Shown here: piece after piece, positions 1 through 7,684 of the stretch
How positions within the stretch are numbered: position 1 is the stretch's first letter
Layout of the letters: each line of letters begins with the position of its first letter
Source: Lachnospiraceae bacterium UBA5902
GTDB lineage: Bacteria > Bacillota > Clostridia > Lachnospirales > Lachnospiraceae
Length of the DNA stretch: 19,037 nucleotides
Assembly: GCA_002431865.1 (NCBI GenBank)
Contig: DJEI01000055.1
Span: 274-19,310 of the forward strand
Direction: 5' to 3'
Notes under the pieces: model-generated
The model's input: only the letters and a program-made list of their open reading frames with translations
The model's database searches: none
Told to the model about the DNA's origin: nothing
Translations under genes and position numbers: made by a program

Positions 1-276
1 GAGCCAATGAACATACAGGAAGAGCGTGCAAATACGAAGAGAGAACGGGAACGGGCAGATCAGGCAGAAGAGAAGTTGAATAAGACACAGGAAGAATTGA
101 GTAAAACAGAAGAAATATTAGATAAAATTGAATCAGAAAAGGTTAAAGCAGAGAAAACGGTTATAGATCTTTTGAAAAAGATGGTTGGTTCAAAAGATCT
201 GGCGATTAAGAATCTTGTAGAATCCTACGACAAAACCGAGGACGAAGCACAGAAACTCGTGGAAAAATACTGGTAG
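1..276 (+). CDS. C-terminal fragment of a coiled-coil protein, possibly an Rpn/PD-(D/E)XK nuclease-family protein
   Basis: The frame is open from base 1 (codons GAG CCA before the first ATG at 7), so this is probably the end of a longer gene that begins outside the window. The visible 91 residues are highly charged: about 55 residues rich in E, K, R and Q with heptad-like spacing (coiled coil), then a short helical tail ending in LVEKYW. Proteins of the Rpn / PD-(D/E)XK nuclease transposase family in Lachnospiraceae often end in this way, with a charged linker and a final helix of the form 'AIKNLVE...T.DEA..L'. The nuclease core is not in the window, so that assignment is from resemblance only. 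A self-contained 89-residue protein starting at ATG 7 is possible but has no visible ribosome binding site within the window. No convincing terminator follows; GGAGG-aat-CCTCC at 306-318 is a small hairpin without a T run. Confidence 0.55.
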   Translation, partial: EPMNIQEERANTKRERERADQAEEKLNKTQEELSKTEEILDKIESEKVKAEKTVIDLLKKMVGSKDLAIKNLVESYDKTEDEAQKLVEKYW

Positions 277-319
277 ACCGCAGCTACAGGATCAGATGGG
301 AATAAGGAGGAATCCTCCC

Positions 320-348
320 TTGCGAAAAGCATATATAAGTGATATAAA
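320..348 (+). promoter_or_regulatory. sigma-A promoter for yhaM and the radical SAM gene
   Basis: A -35 TTGCGA (320-325), a 17-nt spacer and a -10 TATAAA (343-348). Transcription would begin near 355, about 30 nt before the yhaM ATG. The match is by eye. Confidence 0.55.
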
Positions 349-386
349 TAGGAAAGAGTGAAGCGCAGGATGGAGGAAGAAAGAGC

Positions 387-1340
387 ATGAATTATATCAA
401 AGAATTGCGTGATGGAGAGATGGTATCGGAAATCTATCTCTGTAAGAATAAAGTGGTTGCAAAGACAAAGGCTGGAAAGACATATTACTCTTTGCAGCTT
501 CAGGATAAAACCGGAACAGTCGATGCGAAGATCTGGGAGCTTTCGAATGCGATTGCGCATTTTGAGCCGATGGATTATATTCGTGTTGATGCACAGGTGA
601 CGAGCTTTAACGGTGCATTGCAGTTAAATGTCAAGCGCGTGCGCGTGGCGGATGAAGGCGAATACAATGTGACAGATTATATGCCATGTTCAACGAAAGA
701 TATCGATGCGATGTTTCAGGAATTACTGGGACTGATTCAGGGTGTAAAAAATCAGTATTTACATAAACTATTGGAACTGTTCTTTGTTGAGGACAAGGAA
801 TTTGCAGAGAAGTTCAAGAAGCATTCCGCAGCGAAGTCTATTCATCATGGATTTATAGGCGGTTTGCTGGAGCATTCCCTGTCTGTGGCGAAGCTGTGTG
901 AATACATTGCAGCGAATTATCCGGTTGTCAATCACGATCTGCTCGTGACAGCAGCGATCTGCCACGACATCGGTAAGATCGATGAGATTTCTGATTTTCC
1001 GCAGAACGATTATACCGATGAGGGACAGTTAGTCGGACATATTGTGATGGGCACGATGATGATTGCGGATAAGATACGTGAGATTCCGGGATTCCCGACG
1101 AAGCTTGCAAATGAACTGAAGCATTGTATTTTAGCGCATCATGGAGAACTGGAATATGGTTCGCCGAAGAAGCCGGCACTGATCGAGGCGATGGCGCTTG
1201 CGCATGCCGATAATATGGATGCAAAATTACAGACATTTACCGAGATTATCCGGGAAAATGCAGACAAGACGGAATGGCTTGGATTTAACCGTATGTTTGA
1301 AAGTAATGTAAGATTGACAGGTGAAAAAAATGAGCGGTGA
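387..1340 (+). CDS. yhaM: 3'-5' exoribonuclease YhaM family protein
   Basis: A 317-residue protein of the usual YhaM length and layout. Residues about 10-95 form an OB-fold nucleic-acid-binding domain (YYSLQLQDKTGTVDAKIW is typical). Residues about 150-285 form an HD phosphohydrolase domain with visible metal ligands: H163 in LEHS, H193-D194 in CHDIGK, H251-H252 in AHHGE and D275 in HADNMDAK. YhaM enzymes are cytoplasmic, metal-dependent 3'-to-5' exonucleases that trim RNA (and single-stranded DNA) in Gram-positive bacteria. The start is ATG 387, preceded by a GGAGG at 372-376. The stop at 1338-1340 lies inside the start of the next gene, so the two are very likely co-transcribed and translationally coupled. 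Confidence 0.93.
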   Translation: MNYIKELRDGEMVSEIYLCKNKVVAKTKAGKTYYSLQLQDKTGTVDAKIWELSNAIAHFEPMDYIRVDAQVTSFNGALQLNVKRVRVADEGEYNVTDYMPCSTKDIDAMFQELLGLIQGVKNQYLHKLLELFFVEDKEFAEKFKKHSAAKSIHHGFIGGLLEHSLSVAKLCEYIAANYPVVNHDLLVTAAICHDIGKIDEISDFPQNDYTDEGQLVGHIVMGTMMIADKIREIPGFPTKLANELKHCILAHHGELEYGSPKKPALIEAMALAHADNMDAKLQTFTEIIRENADKTEWLGFNRMFESNVRLTGEKNER

Positions 1341-1959
1341 AGTTAGAAAAGCAATGACGATATTATATAAAGTGCATAACGGATTGTATGTGAATCTGAC
1401 AAATCGCTGCCCGTGTGCATGCACGTTCTGTGAACGACAGACCCGTGACCATGTGTCGGAGGTAAATGATGCGCCTCTGTGGCTGGAACATGAGCCGAGT
1501 GTGGAGGAAGTCATTGCGGAATTTGAAAAGACAGATGTTGCGCCATATGAAGAGATCGTATTCTGCGGATTTGGAGAGCCGACCGAGCGCTTGGATGCAT
1601 TGCTTGAGATCGCAAAATATCTGAAAGCACATTATGATAAGCCGATTCGTATCAATACAAATGGCCTTGGAGATCTGATCTGGAACGAAGATATCACACC
1701 GAAATTTGCAGGATTGATTGATACGGTTTCCATCAGTCTGAACACACCGGATGCCAAGAGATATCAGGAGATTGTGCGAAGCAAGTTCGGTGAAGGTTCC
1801 TTTGATGCATTGCTGAAGTTCGCGAAGGATGCGAAGCGATATGTGCCCAGGGTGATTTTAAGTACCGTGGAGACGACGATTACGAGAGAAGAAGAGGCGA
1901 AATGCCGGGCAATCTGTGACGAGTTAGGTGTTACCTACCGGATTCGCCCATTTCATTAA
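1330..1959 (+). CDS. Radical SAM protein, TatD-associated family
   Basis: A 209-residue radical SAM protein. The CxxxCxxC cluster motif is C27, C31 and C34 in NRCPCACTFCERQ, binding the 4Fe-4S cluster that cleaves S-adenosylmethionine. FCGFGEPTERLD supplies the GE-type SAM-contacting strand, and INTNG and VSISLNTPD are later barrel strands. The short length and the N-terminal phrase VHNGLYVNLTNRC match the family described as TatD-linked radical SAM proteins; its substrate is unknown to me. Here the neighbour is yhaM and no tatD gene is visible. A GTG at 1321 would add three residues, but ATG 1330 is preferred: AGGTG (1318-1322) sits about 7 nt upstream, and the overlap with the yhaM stop (11 nt) allows coupled translation. 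A further in-frame ATG at 1354 also remains possible. Confidence 0.88.
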   Translation: MSGEVRKAMTILYKVHNGLYVNLTNRCPCACTFCERQTRDHVSEVNDAPLWLEHEPSVEEVIAEFEKTDVAPYEEIVFCGFGEPTERLDALLEIAKYLKAHYDKPIRINTNGLGDLIWNEDITPKFAGLIDTVSISLNTPDAKRYQEIVRSKFGEGSFDALLKFAKDAKRYVPRVILSTVETTITREEEAKCRAICDELGVTYRIRPFH

Positions 1960-1991
1960 GGAGGCTGGCAAATAATTTGTCGCAGGCGAGT

Positions 1992-2018
1992 TAACTATAC
2001 ATGGTAAATAACCGATAA
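1992..2018 (+). promoter_or_regulatory. Possible sigma-28 (SigD/FliA-type) promoter
   Basis: TAAC (1992-1995), a 15-nt spacer and ACCGATAA (2011-2018). The flagellar sigma factor of Gram-positive bacteria recognises TAAA-N15-GCCGATAA/T, so the match is 3 of 4 and 7 of 8 with exact spacing. No comparable sigma-A site is visible upstream of the gene at 2093. Transcription would start near 2025. Confidence 0.5.
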
Positions 2019-2026
2019 TATAAATA

Positions 2027-2044
2027 GAGATGGGGTTCCATCTC
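2027..2044 (+). other. 5' leader hairpin
   Basis: GAGATGG (2027-2033), loop GGTT, CCATCTC (2038-2044): a perfect 7-bp stem placed almost at the predicted 5' end of the transcript from the sigma-28-like promoter. Such hairpins can protect a messenger from decay; that role is inference. Confidence 0.45.
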
Positions 2045-2092
2045 CATAAGCACAGGGAAGTGCGGACAATTCTAAGGAAGGAGCAAAAGAAC

Positions 2093-2722
2093 ATGGGAAT
2101 GACAGTAAATGCAATGGCAGGTATGCAGGCTGCAAGCGAGACCGTTTCTGATTACAGCGTAACAGCAAAGACTGCGGAGACATCTGAGAGGAAGGCTTCT
2201 GCTGAGACAGAGAAGGATGCGGTTTACGAGAAAGGCACGCAGGAAAGCGCCAAGGCACCATATTCCATCAACAAGATGAGCAAGGAAGACCGCGCAGCTT
2301 TGGTAAAGCAGCTCAAAGCGGATCAGGAAAGCAGACAGAACAGTCTCACGAATCTCGTATCCCAGATGCTTGGTAAGCAGGCTGGCATGTACGGAATTGC
2401 GAACGGAGACGATTCCATCTGGAAAATCTTTGCAAACGGAAATTTTACGGTGGATGCAGCAACAAAAGCGCAGGCACAGGAAGATATCTCCGATGATGGA
2501 TACTGGGGCGTAAAGCAGACCTCACAGAGATTGTTTGATTTTGCAAGTGCTCTCGCTGGTGACGATGAGGACAAGATGCATGAGATGCAGAAAGCAATGC
2601 AGAAAGGCTTTAAGCAGGCAACTGCCGCATGGGGCAAAGATCTGCCGGATATCAGTAATAAGACATTAGATGCGGCTAATAAGCTGTTTGATGAGTATTA
2701 CAAGTCAAAACAAAGCGAATAA
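2093..2722 (+). CDS. Uncharacterised protein, possibly in the flagellar regulon
   Basis: A 209-residue protein with no signal peptide or membrane segment. Residues 1-60 are low complexity, rich in A, T, S, E and K, and probably disordered. Residues about 85-205 look folded and helical: QMLGKQAGMYG, then DGYWGVKQTSQRLFDFASAL, then WGKDLPDISNKTLDAANKLF. The pattern WGV-x-Q-T-S-x-R-[IL]-x-D-F-[AV] followed by LPDIS-x-x-T-x-D-A resembles an uncharacterised family I have seen in motile clostridia and proteobacteria; I cannot name a domain with certainty. Start: the frame is open from ATG 2030, but ATG 2093 has AAGGAAGGAG (2074-2083) at good spacing, and 2030 lies within the leader hairpin. The gene is monocistronic: own promoter-like site upstream, terminator at 2766-2799 downstream. 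Function unknown. Confidence 0.85.
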   Translation: MGMTVNAMAGMQAASETVSDYSVTAKTAETSERKASAETEKDAVYEKGTQESAKAPYSINKMSKEDRAALVKQLKADQESRQNSLTNLVSQMLGKQAGMYGIANGDDSIWKIFANGNFTVDAATKAQAQEDISDDGYWGVKQTSQRLFDFASALAGDDEDKMHEMQKAMQKGFKQATAAWGKDLPDISNKTLDAANKLFDEYYKSKQSE

Positions 2723-2735
2723 ATACATAAAAGGT

Positions 2736-2765
2736 TTGCTATTTCTAACAATTCAGTGTTACAAT
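2736..2765 (+). promoter_or_regulatory. Possible promoter for the acyltransferase gene, abutting a terminator
   Basis: TTGCTA (2736-2741), an 18-nt spacer and TACAAT (2760-2765). Transcription would begin near 2772, inside the left arm of the terminator hairpin, so the new transcript would not form the full stem and could pass into the acyltransferase gene. Confidence 0.35.
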
Positions 2766-2799
2766 AAAAGGGTCTTTGACGAGATCCTTTTATTTTTTT
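2766..2799 (+). terminator. Intrinsic terminator of the 2093-2722 gene
   Basis: AAAAGGGTCT (2766-2775) pairs with AGATCCTTTT (2782-2791) over 10 bp with one G.T pair, with a 6-nt loop, followed by seven Ts (2793-2799). Confidence 0.8.
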
Positions 2800-2813
2800 G
2801 ACGGAGAGATAAA

Positions 2814-3530
2814 ATGTTGCGTTTTTGGTATGTGATTATTGTCTCTTTGCCATATATTATTTACTATCTGGCGAGGGGAAGTTATATAGAGAAAAACTCG
2901 GAGCGGTATTCAGAAGCAGACCGTTATCGCGTGGCGCTTCGTGTGATTCGTGTCATGAAACGAAATGGCAGGATTCGGACGAGTGTGACTGGCATGGAGA
3001 ATCTGCCGGCGGAGGGCGGATATGTGTTATATGCCAATCATCAGGGTAAATACGATGCGCTTGGAATTATGGACGCCCATAAGAAGCCTTGTACGGTTAT
3101 GATGGATGCGAAGCGTTCGAAGATGATTATTGTCGATCAGTTTATTACATTGATCGACGGCTGCCGGATTGATAAGACAGATATCAAAAGTCAGGTTGAG
3201 GCGGTTCGTAAAGTGACAAAAGAAGTAAAAAAAGGCAGACGATATATCGTGTTTCCGGAGGGCGGATATTTTCACAACCGGAATGCAATCAAGGAATTTA
3301 TGCCGGGGGCATTCAAATGCGCAGTACGTGCGAATTGTCCGATTGTTCCGGTTTTGTTGATAGATTCCTATAAACCATTTGAGATCAATTCTCTGCGGCG
3401 TGTCAGAACACAGGTGCATTTTCTCTCAGCGATTTATCCGGAAGAGTATGAGGGGCTTACAACGGATCAGATTGCAAAGCTGGTGCGAAACCGCATTGTG
3501 GATGCAATGCAGCAAAAGGCGTGTGCATAG
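2814..3530 (+). CDS. Lysophospholipid acyltransferase, PlsC-like (1-acyl-glycerol-3-phosphate acyltransferase family)
   Basis: A 238-residue PlsC-family protein. Block I is YANHQGKYD with catalytic H76 and D81 (the H-x4-D motif). Block III is VFPEGG at about 146-151. Block IV is NCPIVPVLLIDSYKP. An N-terminal hydrophobic stretch (WYVIIVSLPYIIYYLA, about residues 5-20) is a likely membrane anchor. Members transfer an acyl group to the sn-2 position of lysophosphatidic acid or related lysolipids at the inner face of the membrane. The exact acceptor cannot be read from sequence, and this may not be the main PlsC of the cell. The start ATG 2814 follows GGAGAG at 2803-2808. The next gene begins 31 nt after the stop with its own strong ribosome binding site, so the two probably form an operon. 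Confidence 0.88.
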   Translation: MLRFWYVIIVSLPYIIYYLARGSYIEKNSERYSEADRYRVALRVIRVMKRNGRIRTSVTGMENLPAEGGYVLYANHQGKYDALGIMDAHKKPCTVMMDAKRSKMIIVDQFITLIDGCRIDKTDIKSQVEAVRKVTKEVKKGRRYIVFPEGGYFHNRNAIKEFMPGAFKCAVRANCPIVPVLLIDSYKPFEINSLRRVRTQVHFLSAIYPEEYEGLTTDQIAKLVRNRIVDAMQQKACA

Positions 3531-3561
3531 GAACATTCGGGGAAAAGAGGAGGTACGACTG

Positions 3562-6264
3562 ATGGATATCAATCAGGTATTGATGGATTATGACAATATG
3601 TTTGGAACGCATTCTCTGGAGGATATAGAGGAGTTTCTGACGACCAATATTGAAGTGGCGATGGATGAGCGGGATTATGCATCGGCACTTTCTCTGCTGA
3701 ATGAAATGATGGGGTTATGCAGGGATACAAATCAGAATGCAAAGGGACTTCGGTATTGTGCGGATATTGAAGATATACTTGTAAAAATGGGCATGGAAGG
3801 TACAGTGGAATATGCAACGAGCCTGTTAAATGTGGCAAATGCGTATCGTACCTTTGGATATTATATGAAAGCACAGAATCTGTTTGAGCGTGTGGAGGTG
3901 CTTTATCGGGAGAAACTTTCCGCGGGAGATTACCGGTTTGCAACTCTCTATAACAACTGGGCGTTTGTCTATCAGGGAAGCGGGGAGCTGAAAAAGGCGG
4001 AGGAGACATTCCGGCGGGCACTTGCGGTTGTAGACCTGCAGCAGAATGCATGGATGGAGCAGGCAACAACCCGGTGCAATCTGGCACAGGTATTGCTGCA
4101 GCTTGCAGGTGGTGCTGCCATGGGTGCAAACGGACAGCTGGTAGATGGTACAACGGCGTCTGCCATGTATGAGGAAGCATTGCAGTGTCTGGAGCGTGCG
4201 CTCCGTATCTTTGAATGGGATGGAAAGCGCGATTTCCATTACAGTACGGCGCTTGCGATGATGGGCGATGCGCTTTGCATGCGTGAAGCGTATGTGCAGG
4301 GTGCTGATTATTATATGCAGGCGATGCAGGAGATGGAAAAGCATGTCGGCAAATCGGATGCATATCTGGAAATCGAAGAGCGCTATAAGCAGGCAAAATA
4401 TTATGCCGGGGAGTTGAAAAAAGAAGAGGAAGAAGAACAGACCGCGGTTTTGACTGCGGATATGAAAACGAATTCTTCTGTAAAATATCTGACGAATATT
4501 GTCCATATGGGAGAAGCACAGGCGGACACAGTACCGCAGGAAATTGGCGCAAAGGAAGCAGTGCAGACACAGCAGGATTACGTGGATACGTTGTCGGAGG
4601 ATACGGTTCAGCCAAATGCAGAGAATAACTGGCTGCATATCTGCAAGCGTTTTTATGAACTGCATGGTGCGAAGATGATCCATGAGGAATTTCCGAATTA
4701 CGAGGCACGGATTGCCGTTGGACTTGTTGGAGAGGGTTCGGAATGCTTCGGCTATGACGATGCCATTTCACGCGATCATGATTTTGCATTGGGATTCTGC
4801 CTGTGGCTTTCGGAGGAGGATTACCGGAGCATCGGAGGCATGCTGCAGAAATCGTATGAGCAGCTTCTGGTTGATTTCGGTGATGAATTCCTGCGTGAAA
4901 ATGGGATTGAAGCACCGACAAACTCGGTCAACAAGGTGTTGTCACATAGAAGAGGTGTCTCTTCTGTGCGCGAGTTCTATGAGAATCTGCTTGGTGTGAA
5001 GGTACAGAAAACTGCGGAGGGCGGTTATATTCTCCCGGATAGCTGGCGGCAGATCTCGGAAGAGAAGCTGGCGGCTGCGACCAATGGAATGGTGTTCCGG
5101 GATGATGCCAGTGCATTTACAAAGATTCGGGAGAGCCTGCTTGAATATTATCCGACGAAGGTATGGATGATGCGTCTGGCAGAAAAGCTGCATGGATTTG
5201 CACAGACAGCGCAGACGAATTATGCACGTATGATGGCAAGACAGGATTATGTGACAGCCAATCTCTGTGTGGCAAAGGGCATGCAGTATACAATGGAAAT
5301 CATTTATCTTTTAAATCAGAAGTATGCGCCTTATTATAAATGGATGCGGAAGGGCATGCAGAGCCTGTCACTCATTGACAGCGTGACTCCGATCCTTGAC
5401 CGGATCGCAGTGATTCCGAATCAGGCAGCGGCATGGGAAGGACGTACGTATAGTGCCTACGAGACAAATTATAAGGACGAGATCGTGTCCTGTTTTGAGG
5501 ATATTGCGGAATATCTGTTGATGGAGCTTAAAATGCAGGGTGTCGTCAAGGGCACGGATACATTTCTCGATGTTTATGCACAGGATCTGGTACAGCGTGT
5601 GGATCGTGGTGATTTTGGTGCCGTGGAGGATGCCGAGATGGAAGCAAATTACCGAGAGTATGTGAATGATCTGAAGCAGGCGGCAAAAGAAAAGACAACA
5701 GAGAAATCAAAATATGATCTCGAAGAAGAGATGGGACTGGCACATGAGTGGAGTAAGGAAGTGCCGTTTGACCGCGAGGAAACGATTGCGGCGATTATTG
5801 ATGCGGAGTGGAAGTTGTTTGGAAGTACCATCTATCCGGACGACTGGAATACATTTTTTATCATGCGAAAGAGCAGGTATCTGGCATGGACGAATGATCT
5901 GCTTGCAAGCTATCTGCAGGATTGTAAGGCAGGAAATGCTTTGCAGGTAGAGCGTAGTGAGAAACGGATCGGCATTGAAGAAGACCTCATACAGATCCAG
6001 TTAGACTGGCTGCAGAAATTCATCGAGAATTATCCGAAGATGGCAGGTTATGTACGGTTTATCTATACAAATGATGCACAGGAGACAATCGAATCAGCAC
6101 TGCGCAGCGATATTGCGGCTTATGGAGACCGGACGTTTATTTTGTTTGGAAAGTTTGTGACCGATATCGCACAGGCTGGCGGCAACCTGACCTACGACAT
6201 TATGAATTATATGGCATGTCTGTATGGGTATGGTGGAGTTGAAGATGCGGAACGACAATTATAA
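3562..6264 (+). CDS. TPR / DUF4037 (nucleotidyltransferase-like) / DUF4125 protein
   Basis: A 900-residue cytoplasmic protein with three parts. Residues about 20-290 are tetratricopeptide-like helical repeats (TLYNNWAFVYQGSGELKKAEETFRRAL is a canonical TPR). Residues 285-350 form a charged, Glu-rich linker. Residues about 355-630 match DUF4037: GEGSECFGYDD at 391-400 and RDHDF at 404-408 recall the GS...DxD signature of nucleotidyltransferases. Residues about 738-895 match DUF4125, with IIDAEWKLFG and FFIMRKSRYLAWTNDLL. The combination is recurrent in Lachnospiraceae, but I know of no assigned function. Start: the frame is open from 3379 inside the acyltransferase gene, but ATG 3562 follows GAGGAGG (3547-3553) at 8 nt and begins the TPR region cleanly. 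A bidirectional terminator follows. The antisense frames here are shadows. Confidence 0.9.
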   Translation: MDINQVLMDYDNMFGTHSLEDIEEFLTTNIEVAMDERDYASALSLLNEMMGLCRDTNQNAKGLRYCADIEDILVKMGMEGTVEYATSLLNVANAYRTFGYYMKAQNLFERVEVLYREKLSAGDYRFATLYNNWAFVYQGSGELKKAEETFRRALAVVDLQQNAWMEQATTRCNLAQVLLQLAGGAAMGANGQLVDGTTASAMYEEALQCLERALRIFEWDGKRDFHYSTALAMMGDALCMREAYVQGADYYMQAMQEMEKHVGKSDAYLEIEERYKQAKYYAGELKKEEEEEQTAVLTADMKTNSSVKYLTNIVHMGEAQADTVPQEIGAKEAVQTQQDYVDTLSEDTVQPNAENNWLHICKRFYELHGAKMIHEEFPNYEARIAVGLVGEGSECFGYDDAISRDHDFALGFCLWLSEEDYRSIGGMLQKSYEQLLVDFGDEFLRENGIEAPTNSVNKVLSHRRGVSSVREFYENLLGVKVQKTAEGGYILPDSWRQISEEKLAAATNGMVFRDDASAFTKIRESLLEYYPTKVWMMRLAEKLHGFAQTAQTNYARMMARQDYVTANLCVAKGMQYTMEIIYLLNQKYAPYYKWMRKGMQSLSLIDSVTPILDRIAVIPNQAAAWEGRTYSAYETNYKDEIVSCFEDIAEYLLMELKMQGVVKGTDTFLDVYAQDLVQRVDRGDFGAVEDAEMEANYREYVNDLKQAAKEKTTEKSKYDLEEEMGLAHEWSKEVPFDREETIAAIIDAEWKLFGSTIYPDDWNTFFIMRKSRYLAWTNDLLASYLQDCKAGNALQVERSEKRIGIEEDLIQIQLDWLQKFIENYPKMAGYVRFIYTNDAQETIESALRSDIAAYGDRTFILFGKFVTDIAQAGGNLTYDIMNYMACLYGYGGVEDAERQL

Positions 6265-6279
6265 TTCCAATATTGGAAT
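6264..6279. repeat. Perfect 16-nt palindrome
   Basis: ATTCCAATATTGGAAT directly after the DUF4125 stop codon reads the same on both strands. It has no T run, so it is not a terminator by itself. It could be an operator-like site or chance; it lies 3' of two convergent genes, which argues against an operator. Confidence 0.4.
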
Positions 6280-6304
6280 ATCTCAAGCATAATGAATGAA
6301 ATAG

Positions 6305-6362
6305 AAAAGAACTCGTAAACAAACATACTTGCGTATGCATGTAATTGTTACGAGTTCTTTTT
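6305..6362. terminator. Bidirectional intrinsic terminator
   Basis: AAAAGAACTCGTAAC (6305-6319) pairs perfectly over 15 bp with 6347-6361, followed by a T run on the plus strand. The other strand carries a U-rich tail too. The 27-nt loop holds a second small hairpin, CATAC-ttgc-GTATG (6324-6337). It separates the convergent DUF4037 and mnmA genes. Confidence 0.85.
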
Positions 6363-6376
6363 ATGCAGGAAATAAT

Positions 6377-7468
6377 TTAATATAATTTTTCTGTCTCGCA
6401 GATTGTGCCGCCACCGACGACGATGTCACCATAATATAAGACAACTGCCTGTCCTTTGGTGATCGCGCGCTGTGGATTGTCGAAGATCACTTCAATCCTT
6501 CCATCCGGAAGCGGATTCACGGTTGCGGGTGCTTCCGTATGACGATAGCGCACTTTTGCCGTGACGTGGATCGGGGCATCCAGGTGGTCAATCGAGATCA
6601 GATTCACATCATCCGCGACAAGACGCTTCGAGAAGAGGTCTTCATTTCGCCCAAGGACAACCTGATTTTTCTCGATGTCCACATCCATGACATACATCGG
6701 TTCTTTCAGTGCCAGTCCAAGCCCCTTGCGCTGTCCGATCGTGTAACGGATGATTCCCTTGTGCCGTCCTAAGACATTGCCATGAACATCGACGAAATCA
6801 CCCTCCGGGTAAGTCTTGCACGCATGTTGTTCGATGAAATTTGCATAATTTCCATCCGGCACAAAGCAGATATCCTGGCTGTCGTGTTTTTTCGCATTCA
6901 CAAATCCATGTGCTTCCGCAATGGCACGTGTCTCGCTTTTCGGCATGCCGCCGAGTGGAAACTGCGTGTGCGCAAGCTGCTCCTGCGTCAGGGAATAGAG
7001 CACGTAGCTCTGATCTTTGCCTGCATCGACCGCTTTCTTCAACAGGTAGCGCCCGGTTGCCTCATCCTGTACGATCTGCGCATAATGTCCGGTGACAACG
7101 TAATCCATCCCAAGCTCCTGTGCCCGCTTGTACAGATATTCGAATTTCAGATAGCGATTACAGTCGATGCAGGGATTCGGCGTGATGCCACATTCGTAGC
7201 AGTGCACGAACTTGTCCATGACCTGCTCCCTGAAATGCTCCTTGAAGTTCATGACATAATAATCCATGCCCATCGAATGTGCCACCGCACGGGCATCCTC
7301 CACGTCGTCTAAGGAACAGCAGGTGTGTTCTTTGTTGATGACGATATCATCATTCTGATATAATTTCATGGTGGCACCGATGCATTCGTAGCCCTGTTCC
7401 TTCATCAGGAAGGCCGCCACGCTGCTGTCGACACCGCCGCTCATAGCGATCAATGCTTTCTTATTCAT
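6377..7468 (-). CDS. mnmA: tRNA-specific 2-thiouridylase MnmA
   Basis: A 363-residue enzyme of standard length. It thiolates U34 in the wobble position of tRNAs for Lys, Glu and Gln, using ATP and sulfur passed from a cysteine desulfurase. The PP-loop ATP-binding motif is SGGVDSS at residues 10-16. The two catalytic cysteines are C103 in PNPCIDCN and C201 in SQDICFV. The C-terminal part (residues about 215-360) is the family's tRNA-binding beta domains, ending in GDIVVGGGTI. The start codon lies at 7466-7468 and is preceded on the minus strand by GGAGG with 4 nt spacing. No cysteine desulfurase gene is adjacent; the divergent neighbour, serine O-acetyltransferase, makes the precursor of cysteine, the ultimate sulfur donor, which may or may not be coincidence. 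Confidence 0.96.
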   Translation of the reverse strand: MNKKALIAMSGGVDSSVAAFLMKEQGYECIGATMKLYQNDDIVINKEHTCCSLDDVEDARAVAHSMGMDYYVMNFKEHFREQVMDKFVHCYECGITPNPCIDCNRYLKFEYLYKRAQELGMDYVVTGHYAQIVQDEATGRYLLKKAVDAGKDQSYVLYSLTQEQLAHTQFPLGGMPKSETRAIAEAHGFVNAKKHDSQDICFVPDGNYANFIEQHACKTYPEGDFVDVHGNVLGRHKGIIRYTIGQRKGLGLALKEPMYVMDVDIEKNQVVLGRNEDLFSKRLVADDVNLISIDHLDAPIHVTAKVRYRHTEAPATVNPLPDGRIEVIFDNPQRAITKGQAVVLYYGDIVVGGGTICETEKLY

Positions 7469-7598
7469 AGTTCCTCCGAAAAATTCCTTGGACTTTTTTG
7501 TTTTATAATAGTATAGTATAAATATTGAAAATATAAATAGTCATTGCACATCCGCGCAATTTTTCTATATCATAATATAGTATGAACAGAATTGCAAT

Positions 7599-7632
7599 AT
7601 ATGCGTCCGGTATAAAATACAGACCGGCATAT
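7599..7632. other. Hairpin in the mnmA-cysE intergenic region
   Basis: ATATG (7599-7603), a cgt bulge and CCGGT (7607-7611) pair with ACCGG-CATAT (7623-7632) around an 11-nt loop. There is no T run, so it is not a terminator; it would lie in the 5' leader of the serine O-acetyltransferase transcript. The AT-rich stretch at 7500-7590 must hold the divergent promoters, but several overlapping TATAAT-like boxes make a single choice unsafe. Confidence 0.35.
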
Positions 7633-7684
7633 GCATCTGAGGGTGTGAGGTGGTTATGATTTGAATAGATATTGGAGGCAGGTC

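Noticed and set aside
306..318. GGAGG-aat-CCTCC hairpin as terminator of the first gene
   Set aside because: Only 5 bp and no T run follows; it overlaps the region just before the yhaM promoter.
3569..4921. 450-codon open frame on the minus strand
   Set aside because: It is antisense to the TPR/DUF4037 gene, very rich in His, Pro and Ser, has no ribosome binding site and matches no family; it reflects codon bias of the real gene.
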